Source of the DNA: Acidimicrobiia bacterium
Lineage (GTDB): Bacteria; Actinomycetota; Acidimicrobiia; Acidimicrobiales; VFJN01
Length of the DNA: 64,000 bases
Assembly: GCA_009694375.1 (NCBI GenBank)
Contig: SHVB01000005.1
Coordinates: 1-64,000, forward strand
Reading direction: 5' to 3'
Of this stretch, positions 1-8,402 are shown in pieces (position 1 is the first letter of the stretch; each line of letters starts with the position of its first letter). The notes under the pieces were generated by a model that made no database searches, was not told where the DNA came from, and saw only the letters and a list, made by a program, of their open reading frames with translations. A program made the position numbers and the translations under genes.

Positions 1-1
1 T

Positions 2-505
2 CGGCTCCCCGGGCCCCATGTGGTGCGGCTCGAAGCCCGCCCGGCCACCGCCGATGGCCTTGGCGCGGGCACCATCCGAGACCTGGTGCACAACGCACTG
101 CGAATGCGCCCCGACCGCATCGTGGTGGGCGAGGTTCGGGGAGCCGAAGCGATCGACATGTTGTGGGCCATGAATACCGGCCACGAAGGGTCGCTCTCCA
201 CCTGCCACGCCAACTCACCCCTTGATGCATTGCGTCGCCTGGAGATCATGGTCCTCTCCGCCGGCCTCGATCTCCCGTTGGCCGCCGTGCGCGATCAACT
301 CACTTCGGCCCTGGATCTGGTGGTGCAGGTGTCTCGACTGGGCGGGGGTGCACGCGGCATCACCGCCGTGGGGGAGGTGGTGGACCCCTGCGCCGGCGAC
401 GGGCCCCGGATCCGCCTCCTCGCCGATGGCGATGGGGTCCACCACCTCCCCATCCGCCCGCCTCGCGCCGCCGTAGACGCCCCCGACAAGCGGTGGTGTG
501 CATGA
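2..505 (+). CDS. Tad/Flp pilus assembly ATPase (TadA/CpaF family), 3' part
   Basis: C-terminal 167 residues of a secretion ATPase; the frame is open to the left edge of the window, so the N-terminal half with the Walker A motif lies outside. The visible part has the features of VirB11/CpaF-type hexameric ATPases: the Walker B region [15 protein letters not shown], the following [16 protein letters not shown] segment with its conserved His residues, and the helix starting with an LDALRRLE-type stretch. These ATPases power assembly of Flp pili from the cytoplasmic side of the membrane. The stop codon overlaps the start of the TadB gene (ATGA), so the pilus genes are translated as one operon. 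Family assignment is firm; the particular pilus function is inferred from context. Confidence 0.93.
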   Translation, partial: RLPGPHVVRLEARPATADGLGAGTIRDLVHNALRMRPDRIVVGEVRGAEAIDMLWAMNTGHEGSLSTCHANSPLDALRRLEIMVLSAGLDLPLAAVRDQLTSALDLVVQVSRLGGGARGITAVGEVVDPCAGDGPRIRLLADGDGVHHLPIRPPRAAVDAPDKRWCA

Positions 506-1215
506 AGGGTTGGTGGGTGGGCCTCGGGGCGGCCAGCCCATTCCTGCTCGTTGGGGCCCTCCCGCGGCCCGCACCCCGTTCCGCTCCGGGCGCGGCCGCC
601 CCGACCCCCCTCCTGCGAGCCATGCCGGAGCCCCTGGAACGGTGCTGGGCGCGTCTGCAACGTCGCGCCACCGCCGCCCGCCGCGATGGGCAACTCCCCG
701 AACTCCTCGAACGGATTGCTTCAGGCCTGCGGGCGGGATTGGCCCTTGGTCCGGCTCTGATGGAAGCGGCGCAGGGCGCTCCCCCTCCTCTCGCCATCGA
801 GCTCACCCCGCTGGCCCTGGCGCTGCGCCACGGTGCCCCTCTCGAGGCCGAACTGGAGCGCTGGGCCACCACTCCCGGTAGCTCACCGGATGTACGCCTC
901 GTGGCCGCAGCCCTCGACCTGGCCCGGCAGGCCGGTGGGGCCACCTCGCGCGCCGTGGATCGGGTAGCCGCCACGCTGCGCGAGCGACGCGAACTCCAGG
1001 CCGAGGCACGGGCCCTGGCCACCCAGGCCCGGGCGTCGGCTGGGGTGCTGGCGGTCGCTCCGGTGGTCTTCACGGCGCTGGTGGCCACGATCGAGCCGGG
1101 GGCGGCGGCCGTGCTGTTCACCACCCCCCTCGGCGTTGGGTGCCTCGTCGCCGGAGCGGGCCTGGATGCCCTCGGGGCGGCCTGGATGGGCCGCATCGTG
1201 CGGAGCGCCTGGTGA
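502..1215 (+). CDS. Tad pilus assembly membrane protein TadB-like
   Basis: 237 residues. The chosen ATG overlaps the ATPase stop as ATGA; an in-frame GTG nine bases upstream is less likely. An N-terminal hydrophobic segment is followed by a cytoplasmic type II secretion F-domain (about residues 55-165, with the ERIASGLRAG motif and an LARQAGGATSRAVDRVA segment) and C-terminal hydrophobic segments. TadB and TadC proteins form the inner-membrane platform on which the pilus ATPase acts. It lies between the ATPase and TadC, the standard Tad order. The protein is shorter than proteobacterial TadB, as is usual in actinobacteria. Confidence 0.85.
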   Translation: MKGWWVGLGAASPFLLVGALPRPAPRSAPGAAAPTPLLRAMPEPLERCWARLQRRATAARRDGQLPELLERIASGLRAGLALGPALMEAAQGAPPPLAIELTPLALALRHGAPLEAELERWATTPGSSPDVRLVAAALDLARQAGGATSRAVDRVAATLRERRELQAEARALATQARASAGVLAVAPVVFTALVATIEPGAAAVLFTTPLGVGCLVAGAGLDALGAAWMGRIVRSAW

Positions 1216-1919
1216 TCGCCCTGGCGGCGGGCGCGCTGGCGGCCGCCGCAGTGTGGGCAGCCCTACCGCCGCTCCCCCGAGCCGGGCTGGCCCCGACAGC
1301 GCGGACCACCGCCCGGCCTGCCACCCCAAGGTCCACCCACCGACGCTGGGTAACCCTGGGCGGCGCCATGGTGATGGTGGGCCTCCTCAGCCCTCCCCTC
1401 GCCCTGGTGGTGCCGGTGGCGGTGGCCCTCCGGGGTCACCTCATCGGGGTCCGGGCGCGGCGCGTCCACGCCCGGCTCGTCACCGCTGGACTACCCGACG
1501 CGGTGGATCTGCTGCTTCTCGGCAGCGGGGCGGGCTTGTCCCTGCCCCTCACCCACCGCTTAGTGGCGCCACACCTGCGGTCCCCGGTGGGCGTGGCGCT
1601 GGCGGAGGCCGAGGCCTCGGCGGTGGGCGGGCGGGGTCGGGCCGAGGCCATCGTGGATGCCCTCACCCCCCTCGGCGACCGGGCGCTGGCCCTGGCCCAC
1701 CTCCTCGCTGATCATCTCCGCTACGGCGTGCCCCTGGTGCCAGGCCTCGAACGGCTCGGGCTGGAACTTCGTCTCGACCGTCGGCGGGCGGCCGAACAGC
1801 AGGCGCGTCGGGTGCCCGTGCGTTTGCTCGGCCCCTTGGTGATGTGCACGTTGCCGGCGTTCGCGTTGCTCACCATCGTCCCCCTTCTCGTGGCGTCCTT
1901 GCGGGCGCTGCCGTCCTGA
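1212..1919 (+). CDS. Tad pilus assembly membrane protein TadC-like
   Basis: 235 residues, starting at a GTG that overlaps the TadB stop (GTGA). It has hydrophobic N-terminal segments, a soluble T2SF-type F domain (LPDAVDLLLLGSGAGLSLPL motif near residue 95), and a C-terminal pair of membrane segments around PVRLLGPLVMCTLPAFALL and LTIVPLLVASL. It is the second platform protein of the Tad machine. An upstream in-frame ATG would put its start deep inside tadB and is rejected, because the GTGA overlap repeats the coupling seen at the previous junction. Confidence 0.83.
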   Translation: MIALAAGALAAAAVWAALPPLPRAGLAPTARTTARPATPRSTHRRWVTLGGAMVMVGLLSPPLALVVPVAVALRGHLIGVRARRVHARLVTAGLPDAVDLLLLGSGAGLSLPLTHRLVAPHLRSPVGVALAEAEASAVGGRGRAEAIVDALTPLGDRALALAHLLADHLRYGVPLVPGLERLGLELRLDRRRAAEQQARRVPVRLLGPLVMCTLPAFALLTIVPLLVASLRALPS

Positions 1920-1951
1920 ACCAACCCACCTGACCCATGGAGGTCAACCTC

Positions 1952-2176
1952 ATGCTCCGGACCCTGGTGTCCATCCAACTCCTCGTGCTTACGGGCACCA
2001 CTCGTCTCCAACGACGCCTCACCAACGACCGGGGCCAGTCCACCGCGGAGTACGCCCTCGTACTGCTCGGAGCGGCCGGCGTCGCCTTGCTCTTCGTGGC
2101 CTGGGCCACCAAGACCGACAAGATCGCCCGGCTCCTCAACTCGGTCCTCGACCAAGTGCTCTCCCAGGTGACCTGA
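1952..2176 (+). CDS. Flp pilin-like small membrane protein (DUF4244 type)
   Basis: 74 residues. The start chosen has a GGAGG eight bases upstream; an ATG 15 bases earlier overlaps that Shine-Dalgarno and is rejected. A positively charged N-terminal region ends in NDRGQSTAEYALVLLGAAG, the Flp-type processing and assembly signature with the conserved Glu five residues after the probable cleavage site, followed by one hydrophobic helix. It is likely the major pilin, processed by a prepilin peptidase not seen here. It directly follows TadC and overlaps the TadE-like gene by one base. Confidence 0.8.
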   Translation: MLRTLVSIQLLVLTGTTRLQRRLTNDRGQSTAEYALVLLGAAGVALLFVAWATKTDKIARLLNSVLDQVLSQVT

Positions 2177-2562
2177 TGCCCCGTGGCGGCGTGTTCGCCT
2201 CCCGAGAGGAGGGGCAAGCGTCAGTGGAACTAGCGCTGCTGTTGCCCATCATTCTCCTCGTGGTTCTCATGGTGCTGGAGATCGGTCTCACCGGTCGCGA
2301 CATCGTGCGGGTCACGCACGCCTCCCGGGAGGCGGCGCGCGCCGCCGCCACTGATGCTGCCCCCGATGCCGCCCGGCGGGCCGCCATCGCCTCCAGTGGG
2401 CTCGACCCCGATCGCCTAGAGGTCACCGTCATGGGCCGGGCGGGCCCAGGGTCGCGCGTCAAGGTGACCATCGCCTACGACCTGCCCACGTCGATCCCCC
2501 TCGTGGGTGCCCTGCTCGGCCACCGCAGGCTGCGCTCCACGGCCACGATGCGCGTGGAGTGA
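2176..2562 (+). CDS. TadE-like pseudopilin
   Basis: 128 residues, ATG overlapping the preceding stop (TGATG). The N-terminus reads EEGQASVELALLLPIILLVV, the TadE/TadG signature: Gly before the cleavage point, Glu at +5 or so, then a long hydrophobic helix. The rest is a small soluble domain. TadE proteins are minor pilins exported with the Flp fibre. It is the last recognisable gene of the pilus operon; the next gene starts 67 bases later and has a different role. Confidence 0.83.
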   Translation: MPRGGVFASREEGQASVELALLLPIILLVVLMVLEIGLTGRDIVRVTHASREAARAAATDAAPDAARRAAIASSGLDPDRLEVTVMGRAGPGSRVKVTIAYDLPTSIPLVGALLGHRRLRSTATMRVE

Positions 2563-2629
2563 CTGCGCCCGGACCATCGACGGAATGTTCCCGTGATCTC
2601 TCCCCGGCAGTCCGGTAAAGTTGCCCGTG

Positions 2630-2980
2630 ATGGACCTGCAGGTGGTGGAAGAGGAGCAAGCGGGCTGGACGGTCTTGCGGGTCTTCGGCGATGTCGACGT
2701 GGCCAGTTCCCCTCGCTTACGAGAGCACCTCCTCCGGGCGGTCACCGACGGTCACCACTACCTCATTCTCGACCTTGATCAAGTGCACTTCATCGACTCC
2801 ACCGGCCTGGGCGTGGTGATCGGCGCCCTCAAGCGCACGCGATCCCTGGGGGGCGATCTTCGGCTGGTGTCCACCCGCGAGATCCTGGCCCGGGTCTTCG
2901 AGATCACCGGCCTCAACAAGGCCCTGCCGATCGAATCGACCGTGGCGGCGGCCGTTGCCGCCGGACCGGGACCGGGCTGA
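2630..2980 (+). CDS. Anti-sigma factor antagonist (STAS domain, SpoIIAA/RsbV type)
   Basis: 116 residues forming one STAS domain. The FIDSTGLGVV motif holds the Ser (about residue 57) that a partner kinase phosphorylates in this family. Unphosphorylated antagonist binds the anti-sigma kinase and frees the sigma factor. ATG is preferred over an upstream TTG. The partner kinase-like gene follows six bases downstream, so the two are surely co-transcribed. No sigma factor gene is visible nearby, so the target is unknown. Confidence 0.88.
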   Translation: MDLQVVEEEQAGWTVLRVFGDVDVASSPRLREHLLRAVTDGHHYLILDLDQVHFIDSTGLGVVIGALKRTRSLGGDLRLVSTREILARVFEITGLNKALPIESTVAAAVAAGPGPG

Positions 2981-2985
2981 TCGCC

Positions 2986-3417
2986 GTGTCTACCGTCGAA
3001 CTCACCATCCCGCCGCTGAGCCACTACCTCGCGCTCGTCCGGCTCGTCGTGGCCAACGCTGCCCTGTCCGAAGGATCCCTCTCCACCGACCAGATGGACG
3101 ACCTAGCCCTGGCGGTATCCGAGGCGTGCGCCAACGCCGTGGATAGCGAGCGCGTCCGCGAATCCCCGCAGCCCATTCGCATCGTCGTTGAGTTGGGTGC
3201 GCACGGTGTGGCGGTGACCGTCACCGACCATGGGGGCGGGTTCGTGCCCCCCGCCCCCACCGCTTCGATACCGGCCGCCGACGACCCGCAGCGCCTGCGT
3301 CACGAGCGGGGCCTGGGCATACCCCTCATGCGGCGTCTGGCCGACGATGTGAGTTTTTCCGCCACGGCGGAGGGCACCGCGGTACGCCTCGTGGTCGGGA
3401 TCGCGCCGGCGACGTGA
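2986..3417 (+). CDS. Anti-sigma regulatory serine kinase (RsbW/SpoIIAB-type HATPase)
   Basis: 143 residues, GTG start. GHKL ATPase motifs are in order: the N-box in LALAVSEACANAVDS (Glu and Asn for Mg-ATP), the G1 box VTDHGGGF, and the G2 region RGLGIPLMRRLADD. Such proteins bind a sigma factor and phosphorylate the STAS antagonist encoded just upstream. The pair forms a partner-switching module that may act in stress or envelope control. Its position after a pilus operon is suggestive, but no direct link can be read from the sequence. Confidence 0.85.
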   Translation: MSTVELTIPPLSHYLALVRLVVANAALSEGSLSTDQMDDLALAVSEACANAVDSERVRESPQPIRIVVELGAHGVAVTVTDHGGGFVPPAPTASIPAADDPQRLRHERGLGIPLMRRLADDVSFSATAEGTAVRLVVGIAPAT

Positions 3418-3487
3418 CCGCTAGACTCTCGACGGTCGTTCCCCAACCTCGTCGCTGGCCGAGACAGCGTGGCGAAACGCCACCCGT

Positions 3488-4813
3488 ATGAGCCTTCCGC
3501 CGCCGCCCGCCCGCCCCACCTGGGTCCATGGGGATGCCCGCCTCGCCCGCACCGTGGGACGCCCGCTAGCGAAATTTCTTCGGGTGGAAACCGCCGGGGG
3601 GTTCGTGCTTCTCGGTACCACCATCATCGCCCTGGTGTGGGCAAACTCCCCCTGGGCGGCGAGTTACACCGCCCTGTGGAACACGAACCTTTCGCTCACG
3701 ATCGGTAATTACCAGCTGTCCAACGACATCGGACACTGGATCAACGACGGGCTGATGACCCTGTTCTTCTTCGTGGTGGGGATGGAAATCAAGCAGGAAA
3801 TCGTGGTGGGGGAACTCAGCGATCGCCGCAACGCCAGCCTCCCGGTATTGGCGGCGGCGGGCGGCATGGTGGTGCCCGCCCTCATCTATGTGGCAGTGAA
3901 CTGGGGCGGACCGGGCATCGGGGGCTGGGGCATTCCCATGGCCACGGACATCGCCTTCGCCCTGGGGGTCCTGGCTCTCCTGGGCGACCGCATACCCTCG
4001 TCACTCAAGGTCCTGCTCTTGAGCCTGGCCATCGTAGACGACATCGGGGCGATCACCGTCATTGCGATTTTCTACACCGACCAAATCAACATGGTCTGGC
4101 TGATGGGTGCGGTCCTAGGCCTCGTCCTCGTGGTGCTTCTGCGCCGGGCCCGAGTCTGGTACCTGCCGGTCTATGTGGTGCTGGGCACCGCTATTTGGTG
4201 GGCCACCTTTGAATCGGGGATCCACGCCACCATCGCCGGGGTGATCCTGGGGCTCCTGGCACCGGCGCGGCCCCTTCTTCCTGCGCCCGAAGCCGAGCAA
4301 ATCGCCCAGCGTCTGTCCACCGACACTGCGGTAACCTCCGAGGACCTGCGCCAAGTGCGGTTCGAACTGCGGGAGTCGGTGTCGGTCACTGAGCGCCTGA
4401 GCGGGGCGCTGCACCCGTGGAGCAGTTACCTCATCCTGCCGCTGTTCGCCCTGGCCAACGCCGGGATCCTTATCACTGGCCCTGCGCTGCGCGATGCGGT
4501 GGGCTCGCCCATCACCATCGGGGTTGTACTCGGCCTTTTGGTGGGGAAGATGGTGGGGGTCTTCGGCGCCTCCTGGCTGGCGGTGCGGTGGGGCCTGGGG
4601 CGCCTACCCGACGGCGTGAACTGGCGTCACATCTTTGGGGTGTCCATCCTGGCCGGGATCGGCTTCACCGTTGCGCTGTTCATCACCGATTTGGCCTTCA
4701 TCGATCCACCCAGCCAGTCCGACAGCAAGATCGGCATCCTGTTCGCGTCGGTGATGGCGGCGGTGGGAGCCATGGTGGTTTTGCACCGCAGGGGCTCCCC
4801 CGGCGAGGAGTAG
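3488..4813 (+). CDS. nhaA: Na+/H+ antiporter NhaA
   Basis: 441 residues with about twelve hydrophobic segments. The core motif LAIVDDIGAI carries the two adjacent Asp residues that bind Na+ and H+ in NhaA. Upstream of it are the NhaA-typical MEIKQEIVVGELSD and MATDIAFALGVLALLG stretches. It exports sodium in exchange for protons at the cytoplasmic membrane, for pH and salt homeostasis. It stands alone on the plus strand and converges with recR, leaving only 27 bases between stops with no clear terminator hairpin. Confidence 0.97.
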   Translation: MSLPPPPARPTWVHGDARLARTVGRPLAKFLRVETAGGFVLLGTTIIALVWANSPWAASYTALWNTNLSLTIGNYQLSNDIGHWINDGLMTLFFFVVGMEIKQEIVVGELSDRRNASLPVLAAAGGMVVPALIYVAVNWGGPGIGGWGIPMATDIAFALGVLALLGDRIPSSLKVLLLSLAIVDDIGAITVIAIFYTDQINMVWLMGAVLGLVLVVLLRRARVWYLPVYVVLGTAIWWATFESGIHATIAGVILGLLAPARPLLPAPEAEQIAQRLSTDTAVTSEDLRQVRFELRESVSVTERLSGALHPWSSYLILPLFALANAGILITGPALRDAVGSPITIGVVLGLLVGKMVGVFGASWLAVRWGLGRLPDGVNWRHIFGVSILAGIGFTVALFITDLAFIDPPSQSDSKIGILFASVMAAVGAMVVLHRRGSPGEE

Positions 4814-4840
4814 CCGCCACCTCGGCAGCCAGCCGCAGGG

Positions 4841-5449
4841 TTAGCCGTCGACCTCGCGACGGCCTTCGAGGGCCCGGCCGAGCGTGAGTTCATCGGCATA
4901 TTCCAAGTCGCCGCCCACGGGAAGTCCGCTGGCTATGCGGGTGATTTTGGGGACGAGGCCTCGAAGCAGTCGGCTCAGATACATGGCGGTGGCCTCGCCT
5001 TCGAGGTTGGGATTGGTACACAGGATCACTTCCTGCACATTTTCGCCGTCGATGCGCGCCAAGAGTTCGCGAATCCGTAATTGCTCGGGCCGCACTCCGT
5101 CGATGGGGCTGATCGCGCCCTGGAGCACGTGGTACCGGCCCTGATACTCCTGCGTCTTTTCTACCGCCACGATGTCGCGCGGTTCCTCCACCACACAAAG
5201 GATCGTGGGGTCTCGACGATCGTCGGCGCAGAGGGCACACATCCCCCCTTCGGCGATGTTGAAGCACCGCTGGCAGAACGTCACACGATCCTTGGCCTCG
5301 ATAATGGCGGTGGCCAACCGGAGGGCATCTACTTTCTCCACCTTGAGAAGGTGAAAGGCAATCCGTTGGGCCGACTTGGGGCCCACTCCCGGCAAGCGCC
5401 CGAGTTCGTCGATCAGCTCCTGAACGGGCTGGGCGTAGACGCTTGTCAT
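4841..5449 (-). CDS. recR: Recombination mediator RecR
   Basis: 202 residues, the usual length. The N-terminal helix-hairpin-helix contains [20 protein letters not shown], the four-Cys zinc finger is [16 protein letters not shown] (from about residue 58), and the Toprim domain includes the [15 protein letters not shown] stretch and an E-x-E-x-T-like segment [15 protein letters not shown]. With RecF/RecO it loads RecA onto SSB-coated gaps. Its ATG overlaps the ybaB stop (ATGA), and ybaB in turn overlaps dnaX, the conserved dnaX-ybaB-recR operon of many bacteria. Confidence 0.98.
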   Translation of the reverse strand: MTSVYAQPVQELIDELGRLPGVGPKSAQRIAFHLLKVEKVDALRLATAIIEAKDRVTFCQRCFNIAEGGMCALCADDRRDPTILCVVEEPRDIVAVEKTQEYQGRYHVLQGAISPIDGVRPEQLRIRELLARIDGENVQEVILCTNPNLEGEATAMYLSRLLRGLVPKITRIASGLPVGGDLEYADELTLGRALEGRREVDG

Positions 5450-5853
5450 CCGCCGAATAGGTTGCCGAGCGGGCCCATTGCCGCACGCTGGATCTCCAGC
5501 AACTTGGTGTTCATGTCATGGAGCGCCGCCACCACCAGATCTTCGAGCATCTCGACCTCGTTCGGATCCACGACCTCGGGCGCAATGGACACACCGAGCA
5601 CCTGACCCGTGCCGGTGGTGCGCACCCGCACCACGCCACCTCCGGCCACTCCTTCCACCTCTTGCTCGGAGGCATCCTGTTGGGCCTGCATCATCTGTTG
5701 CGCCTGTTCGAGCAGGCCACCCAGACCATCTCCGGACAGGCCGGCGAAGTCGGGGAGGCCAACGGCCGTCGACTCGCGGGGATCGTTGGCGGGCAGGTCA
5801 CCGTCAGGCTGGTCATCCACGCTGGCAGCGTAGAGGCCAGCGGCGCGGATCAT
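5446..5853 (-). CDS. Nucleoid-associated protein, YbaB/EbfC family
   Basis: 135 residues. The C-terminal ~90 residues are a YbaB domain: a Gln/Met-rich helix ([20 protein letters not shown]), then [25 protein letters not shown] and [18 protein letters not shown]. The first ~35 residues are an acidic extension that most YbaB proteins lack; translation could begin further in, but the ATG used overlaps the dnaX stop exactly (ATGA). The family binds DNA as a dimer and is almost always next to dnaX and recR, as here. Confidence 0.93.
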   Translation of the reverse strand: MIRAAGLYAASVDDQPDGDLPANDPRESTAVGLPDFAGLSGDGLGGLLEQAQQMMQAQQDASEQEVEGVAGGGVVRVRTTGTGQVLGVSIAPEVVDPNEVEMLEDLVVAALHDMNTKLLEIQRAAMGPLGNLFGG

Positions 5854-7637
5854 GGTTCTTCTACGAGCTCCGCGCCGGGGAAGGCGACGCTGAGGCGTTG
5901 GGCACTGTTACCAGCCGGCGGCGCGTCCTCGAGGGAATCGACATCGTGAACATCGTCGTCATCGTCGGTCGCGGCGGCCGCCAGCGGCGCACCGGCCGCC
6001 GATGCTGGGCGATGGGGGTCGCCGATGACCAAGCGCAGTGTGATCGGATACCCGAAGTGGGCGGCGAGGGCCGCCTCTACCTCGGGGCGACGCTGCTCGA
6101 GTAGATCGGCCGGAGGGCCCTTGGGCAGGGCGAGCACCGCGGTGCTGCCGTCTACGTCGGTGATCTCCCCGTCGCGGAAGATCCCTTTCGTGCCCCCCTT
6201 CAGCCCATCGAACACCTGGCTCCACGCGGCAGTGAGCCCGGCTGCATCGAGGGCGGCACGAGGCGCCCCGGCATTGGCGGATTCGGGCACCGACGCCGCC
6301 GCAGCCGGGACCGGGGCGGGGGTCACCGCCGGGGCGGGGGTCACCGCCGGGGCGGGGGTCACCGCCGGGGCGGGGGTCACCGCCGGGGCGGTGGCCTTCT
6401 TCACGGGGGCGCGAGGCGTTCGGGCCGTGACCCGGGCCAACTCGTCGCGCGCAGCGGCAGCCGGCCCGGAGGCGGGCGGTGCCGACACCGCTGGGTCCGA
6501 TGACACCGGGGCGGGGGCGCCCGGGGATGAGGGTCCAGCGCGTTCGAGCCGTTCGAGCCGCTCGTAGATGGAGTCGAGTGAGCGGTCGGCATCGGGGCGG
6601 CAGAGCCGAACCAGGGCCACCTCCAACACAATGCGGGGGTCGGGCTTCCTCGCCAATTCCACCAGCGCGTCGCCGAGCACCTCGAGGGCGCGGGTGAGCC
6701 CGGCCGCCCCGAGTTCCTTGCCCAGGGTTTCCGCCTTGACGAGATCGACATCGGGCAAATGGCGATCAGGGGCCCCCATCACGGAAAGGAACGCGTCACG
6801 CAGACGAGCAATGAGCACCTCGCCCAGGACACGCGGATCCCGGCCCGCCGCGGTGGCGTCCGCCACCGCGACCAACGCCGCCCCCGCATCACGGGCCACC
6901 AGGGCGGCCACGATGGCCTCCACCGGTTGGCCTTCCTCCACCACCCCTCCCATGGCTGATACTTGGTCGAGGGCAGAGAGGGTGTCTCGGGCTGAACCGC
7001 CGCCGTGGCGAACGACGTACTCCACCGCGTCTTCGCCGAGGTCCAGGCCGGCGTCTTCGATGACGAAGCGAACGTGATCGGCCAACTCACTGGCCAGGAG
7101 AAGATGAAACTCGAAGTGCTGGGTGCGGCTACGGATCGTGGGCAGCACCTTCTGGGGGTCGGTGGTGCAGAGGATGAACACGACGTGGGATGGCGGCTCC
7201 TCCAACGACTTCAACAGGGCGTTGGCGGCACCGGTGCTGAGCATGTGCACCTCGTCGAGAATCACCACTTTTCGGTTGCCCGACGTACCGAGAGGAATGC
7301 GCTCGATCAGATCGCGGATGTTGGCCACGCCATTGTTCGATGCCGCGTCGAGTTCCAGCAGCCAGTCCACGATGCGACCGTCGTCTACGGCAAGGCAGTT
7401 CGGGCAGGTTCCATCGGGCTCACCATCGAGCGGGTGCTCGCAGTTCAGGGCCTTGGCCAGGATCCGCGCCGTGGAGGTCTTGCCGGTACCCCGGGGGCCG
7501 CTGAAAAGATAGGCGTGACCAACCCGGCCCTCGTCCACCGCGGTACGCAGGGCCCGAACCACATGGTCCTGCCCTCGCAACTCGCTGAAGCGTTTGGAGC
7601 GATAGCGCCGGTAGAGCGCCTGATATCCGTCGGCCAT
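5850..7637 (-). CDS. dnaX: DNA polymerase III subunit gamma/tau
   Basis: 595 residues. The AAA+ clamp-loader ATPase domain has Walker A GPRGTGKTS (residues 47-55), Walker B VVILDEVHML and sensor region TTDPQKVLPTIRSRTQHFEF. A Pro/Ala-rich linker of about 90 residues, with four identical six-residue units (PAPAVT), joins a C-terminal tau-like domain. In the zinc module the usual CxxCxxC is altered: residue 75 is Asp where a Cys is expected, leaving C66, C78 and C81. It couples the clamp loader to the replicase. First gene of the dnaX-ybaB-recR operon. Confidence 0.97.
   Translation of the reverse strand: MADGYQALYRRYRSKRFSELRGQDHVVRALRTAVDEGRVGHAYLFSGPRGTGKTSTARILAKALNCEHPLDGEPDGTCPNCLAVDDGRIVDWLLELDAASNNGVANIRDLIERIPLGTSGNRKVVILDEVHMLSTGAANALLKSLEEPPSHVVFILCTTDPQKVLPTIRSRTQHFEFHLLLASELADHVRFVIEDAGLDLGEDAVEYVVRHGGGSARDTLSALDQVSAMGGVVEEGQPVEAIVAALVARDAGAALVAVADATAAGRDPRVLGEVLIARLRDAFLSVMGAPDRHLPDVDLVKAETLGKELGAAGLTRALEVLGDALVELARKPDPRIVLEVALVRLCRPDADRSLDSIYERLERLERAGPSSPGAPAPVSSDPAVSAPPASGPAAAARDELARVTARTPRAPVKKATAPAVTPAPAVTPAPAVTPAPAVTPAPVPAAAASVPESANAGAPRAALDAAGLTAAWSQVFDGLKGGTKGIFRDGEITDVDGSTAVLALPKGPPADLLEQRRPEVEAALAAHFGYPITLRLVIGDPHRPASAAGAPLAAAATDDDDDVHDVDSLEDAPPAGNSAQRLSVAFPGAELVEEP
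6313..6384 (-). repeat. Four perfect 18-bp tandem repeats inside dnaX
   Basis: The 18-base unit ggggcgggggtcaccgcc occurs four times head to tail plus a six-base remainder, encoding Pro-Ala-Pro-Ala-Val-Thr units in the linker of the gamma/tau protein. Being in frame and identical at the DNA level, the array is probably young and prone to slippage, which would only change linker length. No spacers are present, so it is not a CRISPR array. Confidence 0.95.
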
Positions 7638-7678
7638 GGGGGCGACCCTAATGGGGGCGCGAAGCGGCCCGCTCCCGG

Positions 7679-7788
7679 ATGTGACGGCCAGGTGATCTGC
7701 GGCACACCGCAGGCTCCGCTGAGAGCTGCTGCCTTCCGGCCCTGACTCGGTTCACGGACTGAAGTTGCACAGGACCCGACCGCCACAT
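7679..7788 (-). ncRNA. ffs: Signal recognition particle RNA (4.5S-type)
   Basis: On the minus strand the hallmark domain IV sequence is present: GUCAGGGCCGGAAGGCAGCA, with the GGAA tetraloop-type tip and the asymmetric loop bases recognised by Ffh. The two ends form a long helix: the 15 bases beginning AUGUGGCGG pair completely (with G-U pairs) to the 3' segment ending CCGUCACAU. A further GGUCCGCUC/GAGCGGGCC pairing outside this would extend the transcript to about 7666-7801, so the ends are approximate. SRP RNA beside dnaX is a frequent bacterial arrangement. Confidence 0.93.
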
Positions 7789-7852
7789 GCGAGAGCGGAC
7801 CGTGGGACACGATAGCCTCATTGGTCCTGGGCGCACCTTTGGGTGCTTCCGA

Positions 7853-7940
7853 GGAGGGGTGCGAGAGCGGCCGAATCGGCACGCTTGGAAAGCGTGTGTG
7901 GGGCAACTCACCGTGGGTTCGAATCCCACTCCCTCCGCCA
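7853..7940 (+). tRNA. tRNA-Ser(GGA), copy A
   Basis: An 88-base class II tRNA. The acceptor stem GGAGGGG pairs with TCCCTCC, the discriminator is G and CCA is encoded. The anticodon loop TTGGAAA gives GGA (reads UCC/UCU). The long variable arm GTGTGGGGCAACTCAC is typical of tRNA-Ser, and the T arm is GTGGG-TTCGAAT-CCCAC. An identical gene lies 5,355 bases downstream; see the duplication described there. Confidence 0.98.
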
Positions 7941-7968
7941 GGTTGGTCAGGTTGGAACCCAACCGAGA

Positions 7969-7995
7969 AGGCCCTGGGTCAATCGACCAGGGCCT
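7969..7995 (+). terminator. Hairpin terminator after tRNA-Ser copy A
   Basis: Stem GGCCCTGG/CCAGGGCC with a nine-base loop, followed by tcttcgtt. The same loop and right arm occur after the other two tRNA-Ser genes of the window; copy B has a perfect 12-bp stem. Confidence 0.6.
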
Positions 7996-8225
7996 CTTCG
8001 TTGGTAGGCCGAGCTGGACCGGCATCGGACGAGACCGGATCTCCGGCGACCTCTGGAGCCACCATCAGCGCCGGCTTGCCGTGTCGGGTCATGAGCGCTT
8101 CGAAGGGCTGGTTGTACTCCCAGCCCACTATTTCACCGGATGACGGGCCACCCATTGCGAAACGTCGTTCAACACGCGGCCGGTGCCGCATAGCTCGATT
8201 GGCCCACAGGGAGGATGTTGGCCCT

Positions 8226-8402
8226 GTGCATTATCACCTCGTGTTCGACGACGTCCCCCGCCGACCCCTCCGTGCCCCCGAGAACGCCCTCGGCGACCGC
8301 CTCGCCGCCATCAACGAACTCGACGACGACGCCCTCAACGGCGTCATCGACGGCCTCCTCACCCGAACCCGCCGATCCACCCTCACCGGCGGCCTCAACT
8401 GA
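8226..8402 (+). CDS. Small hypothetical protein
   Basis: 58 residues starting at GTG, with GGGAGG about ten bases upstream. I do not recognise the family. It looks genuinely coding because nearly every codon ends in G or C. It is short, acidic in the middle (INELDDDALNGVIDG) and Arg/Thr-rich at the end, with no signal peptide or membrane segment. It could be the remaining tail of a larger gene cut off by the duplication boundary. Its end overlaps the convergent membrane-protein gene by eight bases. Confidence 0.5.
   Translation: MHYHLVFDDVPRRPLRAPENALGDRLAAINELDDDALNGVIDGLLTRTRRSTLTGGLN

Larger units (their letters stand above)
7820..8165 (+). repeat. Left copy of the tRNA-Ser(GGA) duplication (R1)
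   Basis: Starts abruptly at attggtcctgggcgc, 33 bases before the tRNA, and is nearly identical to the segment from 13175 through the tRNA and the following hairpin, then diverges gradually over about 150 bases (shared blocks include ctctggagccaccat). Right after the tRNA is a hairpin, GGCCCTGG-N9-CCAGGGCC with TCTTCGTT behind it (7969-7995), a likely terminator. The rest, up to the next gene at 8226, shows no coding signal. A related downstream module also follows tRNA-Ser(CGA). Confidence 0.85.

Noticed and set aside
6313-6390. Possible CRISPR array
   Set aside because: 18-bp units without spacers, in frame within dnaX; it encodes a Pro/Ala linker.
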